Source of the DNA: Pseudomonadota bacterium
GTDB lineage: Bacteria; Pseudomonadota; Gammaproteobacteria; Burkholderiales; Thiobacillaceae
Length of the DNA stretch: 39,444 bases
NCBI GenBank assembly: GCA_021847835.1
Contig: JAJZPR010000024.1
Coordinates: 1-39,444 of the forward strand
Direction of reading: 5' to 3'
The first letter of the stretch is position 1; each line of letters starts with the position of its first letter. The position numbers and the translations under genes are program-made. Shown in pieces: positions 30,414 to 39,444 of this stretch. The notes beneath the pieces are model-generated. The model had not been told where the DNA came from. It made no database searches and was given only the letters and a program-made list of their open reading frames with translations.

Positions 30414-32534
30414 ATGGAGGCCCCGCACACGCCCGAGCAACTCACGCTCAGGCTGGAAACCGCCTTCGACGTCGAGTTCACCTTCCACAAGGTGGATCAC
30501 CTGGTCGACATCCTCGCCCCGCTTGATCGCGACACCCAGGACTTCATCCTCGGCTGGGTCGAGCGCATCGCCAGCACCAACATCCAGATCAGCTACGAAT
30601 TCACCCGCCGCGTGGTGGAAGCGCTCGACCGCCTCGACCGCCGCGTGATCGAGGCCTGGGCCGTGCACGCCATGGATACCTACGATAGGGTCGGGCTGCG
30701 CCCGGCGCTGGAAGTGCTGTTCAAGGTGGACGACTTCCTCGCCCATGCGCACGCCCATGCCGCCGGCGCGTTCTTCGACGAAGTGAAGACCGTGCTGTCG
30801 AATTTCCTGTGCGGCCTTTCGGGGCGGCGTCTAGAACTGAAGCAGGGCGAACAGGTTTACACCGACAGCGAGCGCCTGTTCCTGCCCAACGTGTCGGCCA
30901 GCATGGAAAGCGAGGCCGACAATTTCCTGCTGTGCAAGGCGCGTGTCGCCTTCATGTGGGCGCAGACGCGCTTCGGCAGTTGCCGCGTGGATTTCGACGC
31001 GGCGTTCGCGCGCTTTGCCGATCCGGCACGCGCGCTGGCTGCCTTCCAGGCCTTGGACAACCTGCGTCTCGAAACCTGCCTCGCACACGAACTGCCGGGA
31101 CTGTGGCGCGACATGCAGGCGCTCTCGCAACGTCACGGCGACACGGCCCTGCCGCAAGACTGGCAGCCATTCGCGCAGGCTTTCGACGCCGCCCCGGGCA
31201 AACCCGAATCCGTGCTGGCGCTGCTGGATCAGGCCTATGCGCTGGAGCCGCCGGCGCCGCGCATCTACCACGCCGCACTCAATCCGCAGGCAGTGGCCGA
31301 AGTCAGGAGCGCGCGCATGGCGCGCGAAAAGATGCTGCTGCGCGTCAAGCTCGCGCAACTGGCCGAGGAACACCGCCAGGAATCCGCCGCGCAGACCGGC
31401 GACAAGCCCGGCAAAAAACGACCGCAGCCCCCCCAGTTCGAAGCCAGACAGCAAGGCCAGGCCTGGGAACTCACCCTCGACAGCCAGCCCATCGCGCCTC
31501 CGGAGGATGTCAGGCAACTGCTCACCTCCGTGTCGCTCGACTGGGGTGAGATTCCGCCCGAGATGCTGACCGCGGCCGGCGACGGCGAATACGACCCCGC
31601 GCTGTACGAGGAGAAAGAGAAGAACCCCAACGAGGTCTGGCTGGGCACCTACCACGAGGAAGGCGCCCACCTCTATCCCGAGTGGGACCATGCGCGCCAG
31701 CACTACCGCAAGAACTGGTGCGTGTTGCGCGAAATCGACCTCAAGCCCGGCGAACCCGGCTATGTCGATGAGGTCATCGACAAGCATCACGGCCTGGTCA
31801 AGCACCTGCGCCGCACCTTCGAAGCCATGCGCGACGAAAGCAGGTTATTGAAGCGCCAGGCGCAGGGCGACGACGTCGACATCGACGCGCTGGTGGAGGC
31901 GCTGGCCGATTCCATGGACGGCCGCGAGATGAGCGACCAGCTCTTCATGCACCTGCACCGCGCCGACCGCAGCATGGCGGTGATGTTCATGGTCGACATG
32001 AGCGGCAGCACCCGCGGCTGGATCAACGACGCCGAGCGCGAGGCGCTCATCATGCTGTGCGAATCGCTGGAAGCATTGGGAGACAGATACGCCATCTACG
32101 GCTTCTCCGGCCAGACGCGCAAGCGCTGCGAAATCTTCCGCATCAAGACCTTCGACCAGCCCTACAACGAGGCGACCCGGGCACGCATCGCCGGCATTGT
32201 CCCCCGTGATTACACCCGCATGGGCGTGGCCATCCGCCACTTGTCCAAACTGCTGAACGAAGTCGAAGCCAGGACCAAGCTCCTGATCACACTGTCCGAC
32301 GGCAAACCGGACGACTACTTCGACATCTACCGCGGCCAGTACGGCATCGAAGACACCAGACAGGCATTGTTCGAGGCCCGCCGCAGCGGCATCCACCCTT
32401 TCTGCATCACCATCGACCGCGAGGGCAAGGAATACCTGCCGCACATGTACGGCCACGCCAACTGGGTGGAAATCGACGAAATACGCAAACTGCCGCTGAA
32501 AGTGGCCGACATCTACCGGCGGCTGACCACGTAA
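30414..32534 (+). CDS. cbbO: RubisCO activation protein CbbO (VWA domain, NorD-like)
   Basis: The 706-residue protein is the adaptor partner of CbbQ. The N-terminal two thirds are a mostly helical domain (LILGWVERI-type helices, FDVEFTFHKVDHLVDILAPL). The C-terminal von Willebrand factor A domain has the MIDAS motif D-M-S-G-S (about residues 528-532) in FMVDMSGSTRGW and the later LITLSDGKPDDYFDIYRGQY (about 620-640). The VWA domain binds RubisCO while CbbQ provides ATP-driven force. The proposed ATG at 30414 lies directly behind a palindromic repeat, whose GGGTGGGG serves as the only purine-rich ribosome-binding sequence. Length fits the family. Confidence 0.9.
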   Translation: MEAPHTPEQLTLRLETAFDVEFTFHKVDHLVDILAPLDRDTQDFILGWVERIASTNIQISYEFTRRVVEALDRLDRRVIEAWAVHAMDTYDRVGLRPALEVLFKVDDFLAHAHAHAAGAFFDEVKTVLSNFLCGLSGRRLELKQGEQVYTDSERLFLPNVSASMESEADNFLLCKARVAFMWAQTRFGSCRVDFDAAFARFADPARALAAFQALDNLRLETCLAHELPGLWRDMQALSQRHGDTALPQDWQPFAQAFDAAPGKPESVLALLDQAYALEPPAPRIYHAALNPQAVAEVRSARMAREKMLLRVKLAQLAEEHRQESAAQTGDKPGKKRPQPPQFEARQQGQAWELTLDSQPIAPPEDVRQLLTSVSLDWGEIPPEMLTAAGDGEYDPALYEEKEKNPNEVWLGTYHEEGAHLYPEWDHARQHYRKNWCVLREIDLKPGEPGYVDEVIDKHHGLVKHLRRTFEAMRDESRLLKRQAQGDDVDIDALVEALADSMDGREMSDQLFMHLHRADRSMAVMFMVDMSGSTRGWINDAEREALIMLCESLEALGDRYAIYGFSGQTRKRCEIFRIKTFDQPYNEATRARIAGIVPRDYTRMGVAIRHLSKLLNEVEARTKLLITLSDGKPDDYFDIYRGQYGIEDTRQALFEARRSGIHPFCITIDREGKEYLPHMYGHANWVEIDEIRKLPLKVADIYRRLTT

Positions 32535-32720
32535 AATCCCCTCTCCCCGCGAGGGGCGAGATGGGGTTTCGCGGAGCACGCTCCGCGCCCGTCGATCGGT
32601 TCCGGCGTGCAAGCCGGAACGCGCCCTGCAAGGGGAGATCTCTACTCACTCTTCCCACGCGGGAATACAAAGAATTTTCCCCTCTCCCCTCGCGGGAGAG
32701 GGGTAGGGGTGAGGGGGAAC
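32535..32720. repeat. Complex palindromic repeat block between cbbO and the CRISPR locus
   Basis: The block holds an imperfect CCCCTCTCCCCGCGAGGGGCGAG stretch (32538-32560), GCGGAGC/GCTCCGC (32571-32586), GTTCCGGC-GTGCAA-GCCGGAAC (32599-32620) and CCCCTCTCCC-CTCGC-GGGAGAGGGG (32679-32703) followed by TAGGGGTGAGGGGG. It separates cbbO from the WYL gene. The whole 32535-32837 gap has no other feature; long open frames through it are the repeat read in frame. Confidence 0.82.
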
Positions 32721-32837
32721 AACAAAGCGCCGGGGGTTCCCCTTGCCCAAGCCCGCCCTTTGCAGGAAACTATCCCCACAAAAAACACAGGCAGTACCCG
32801 GAAACGCGGAGAGAAGACCAACAAGCGAACCGGAACC

Positions 32838-33803
32838 TTGAGCAAACTCGACGACCTCTATCGGCTGCACCGTGCGCTGGACGGGCGGAGAACCGGCATC
32901 AGCCGCGATGCGCTGATGGATGAACTCGGCGTTTCCCGCTCCACCCTCACCCGCCTGATCGCAGACCTGCGCGACAAGCTCGGCGCGCCGGTCCTCTGCG
33001 ACCGCGAACGCGGCGGCTACCGCTACCACACCGCCGACGGCCGCCACCATCTTCCCGGCCTGTGGTTCACCAGCCAGGAACTGCACGCCCTCATTACTCT
33101 CAATCAACTGCTGCAAACCATACAGCCCGGCCTGCTCGATTCCGCCCTTGCCCCCATCCGCGCCCGGCTTGAGTCGCTGCTTGAAACAGAACACCTGGGC
33201 AGCGGCGAAGCGCACCAGCGCATCCGCATCCTGGCCATGGCCGCACGCGCCAGGGACATGAAACACTTCCAGACCGTGGCCGGCGCCGTGCTGCAACGCA
33301 AGCGCCTCGCCATCGACTACTACAACCGCGAACGCGACGAAACCGGCAGCCGCGAAATCTCCCCGCAGCGCCTCGTCCACTACCGCGACAACTGGTATCT
33401 CGACGCCTGGTGCCATGAAAAGAAGGGACTGCGCACCTTTTCCATAGAGTGCATCCGCCAGGCAAGCGCGCTCAACAAACCCGCCAAATCCGTTCCCGAA
33501 TCCTCCCTCGATAAAGAACTCGGCAGCGCCTACGGCATCTTCGCCGGCCAGCCCGCCGCCACCGCCGTGCTGCGCTTCACCACCCGCCGCGCCCGCTGGG
33601 TCGCCGAAGAAACCTGGCACCCGCAACAACAAAGCCGCTGGCTGGAAGACGGCCGCTATGAACTACGCATACCCTACTCCGACCCGCGCGAACTCATCAT
33701 GGACATCCTCAAATACGGGCCTGAAGTCGAAGTCGTCGCGCCCCGCGCTCTGCGGCAAGAAATCGCCGCTCACCTAAACACCGCCGCCCGACAGTATGAA
33801 TAG
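32838..33803 (+). CDS. WYL-domain transcriptional regulator of the CRISPR locus
   Basis: The protein of about 321 residues starts at TTG 32838 (LSKLDDLYRLHRALDGRRTG); an ATG 77 codons further upstream would add only repeat-coded residues. An N-terminal winged helix-turn-helix (ISRDALMDELGVSRSTLTRL, about 20-40) reads as HTH_11. The WYL domain follows (KRLAIDYYNRERDETGSREI, then SPQRLVHYRDNWYLDAWCHE) and a C-terminal WCX extension (YELRIPYSDPRELIMDILKY). WYL proteins sense nucleic acid or other ligands and often neighbour CRISPR-Cas loci of types I-D, I-G and others. It lies 138 bp before the HIRAN gene in the same direction. Confidence 0.85.
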   Translation: MSKLDDLYRLHRALDGRRTGISRDALMDELGVSRSTLTRLIADLRDKLGAPVLCDRERGGYRYHTADGRHHLPGLWFTSQELHALITLNQLLQTIQPGLLDSALAPIRARLESLLETEHLGSGEAHQRIRILAMAARARDMKHFQTVAGAVLQRKRLAIDYYNRERDETGSREISPQRLVHYRDNWYLDAWCHEKKGLRTFSIECIRQASALNKPAKSVPESSLDKELGSAYGIFAGQPAATAVLRFTTRRARWVAEETWHPQQQSRWLEDGRYELRIPYSDPRELIMDILKYGPEVEVVAPRALRQEIAAHLNTAARQYE

Positions 33804-33873
33804 CCCCTCGCTTACGCCCTACCCCCACAGACAGGAAGGGGCAGAAAAAAGAGAACGAAGATATTTATTCCGT

Positions 33874-33912
33874 GCTCAGCTTTTGAGCCTGCCACCGGGT
33901 AAAAAGTAAACC
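33874..33912 (+). promoter_or_regulatory. Possible promoter/operator upstream of the HIRAN-cas3 unit
   Basis: GCTCA (33874-33878) and TGAGC (33884-33888) form an inverted repeat that overlaps TTGAGC (33883-33888), a four-of-six -35 match. TAAACC at 33907-33912 is a weak -10 at 18 bp. The WYL regulator next door could bind here; this is inference. Confidence 0.3.
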
Positions 33913-33941
33913 ATCCATCTATTCCAATGGAGGAGGCTTCC

Positions 33942-39444
<5,503 letters not shown>

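Noticed and set aside
32607-32837. An N-terminal 77-residue extension of the WYL protein from an upstream ATG
   Set aside because: It is coded by the palindromic repeat block and has no family sequence; the HTH begins just after TTG 32838.

Overview
The window is high-GC DNA (AT-rich only in certain repeats and spacers) from what looks like a chemolithoautotrophic, sulfur-oxidizing betaproteobacterium of the Thiobacillaceae/Sulfuricellaceae kind. The basis is a sat-aprB-aprA set for dissimilatory sulfite oxidation via APS, a cbbQ/cbbO RubisCO-activase pair, a complete MSHA-type pilus cluster and betaproteobacterial dispersed repeats. The genus is inference. No rRNA, tRNA or CRISPR array was seen.

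Layout. Positions 1-50 hold the start of a transposase-like gene running off the left edge. At 171-1538 an exported retropepsin-like protease and a class I glutamine amidotransferase are transcribed divergently from one CATATG. Positions 1687-6165 are a copper-handling operon: a promoter with direct repeats, two small exported proteins, a TolC-type lipoprotein, a Tat-exported multicopper oxidase, a cupredoxin and a CusF-like protein. Positions 6350-10909 hold a codon-optimised protein of unknown function, then sat, aprB and aprA, closed by a UUCG-loop terminator. Positions 10914-12452 contain repeats, an SNase-like protein and a small doubtful ORF.

Positions 12673-27336 carry the MSHA/type IV pilus system: mshE, mshG, a prepilin, two MshA-type pilins, minor pilins of the MshC/D/O/P types, then mshI, a PilN-like gene, mshJ, K, L, M and N. 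It has a c-di-GMP-binding type ATPase, a secretin and many 4-bp start/stop overlaps. A foreign-looking four-helix-bundle (S23/Avd-like) gene sits between mshE and mshG. Positions 27527-29027 hold a YkgJ-type cysteine-cluster protein and a DUF4124-like exported protein. Positions 29141-32534 hold cbbQ, a small conserved ORF and cbbO. Positions 32838-39444 are a type I-G (formerly I-U) CRISPR-Cas locus: WYL regulator, Tat-signal HIRAN protein, cas3 (helicase then HD), csx17 and a csb1 cut short by an IS3-family element at the right edge.

The most unusual structure is a repeat element of phased heptamers of form NNCAAAA. At three loci (10914-11037, 14387-14953, 22888-22981) a left arm of five heptamers faces a right arm of the complementary heptamer. 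One copy encloses the four-helix-bundle gene, whose ATG follows the fifth heptamer directly. The other two enclose only about 25 nt. In mshK the right arm has become the hydrophobic core of the signal peptide. A second family of GC-rich palindromes (25171-25310, 30197-30412, 32535-32720) similarly supplies protein C-terminus and ribosome-binding sequence around cbbQ/cbbO. Together the window shows short mobile-looking repeats being built into working genes.
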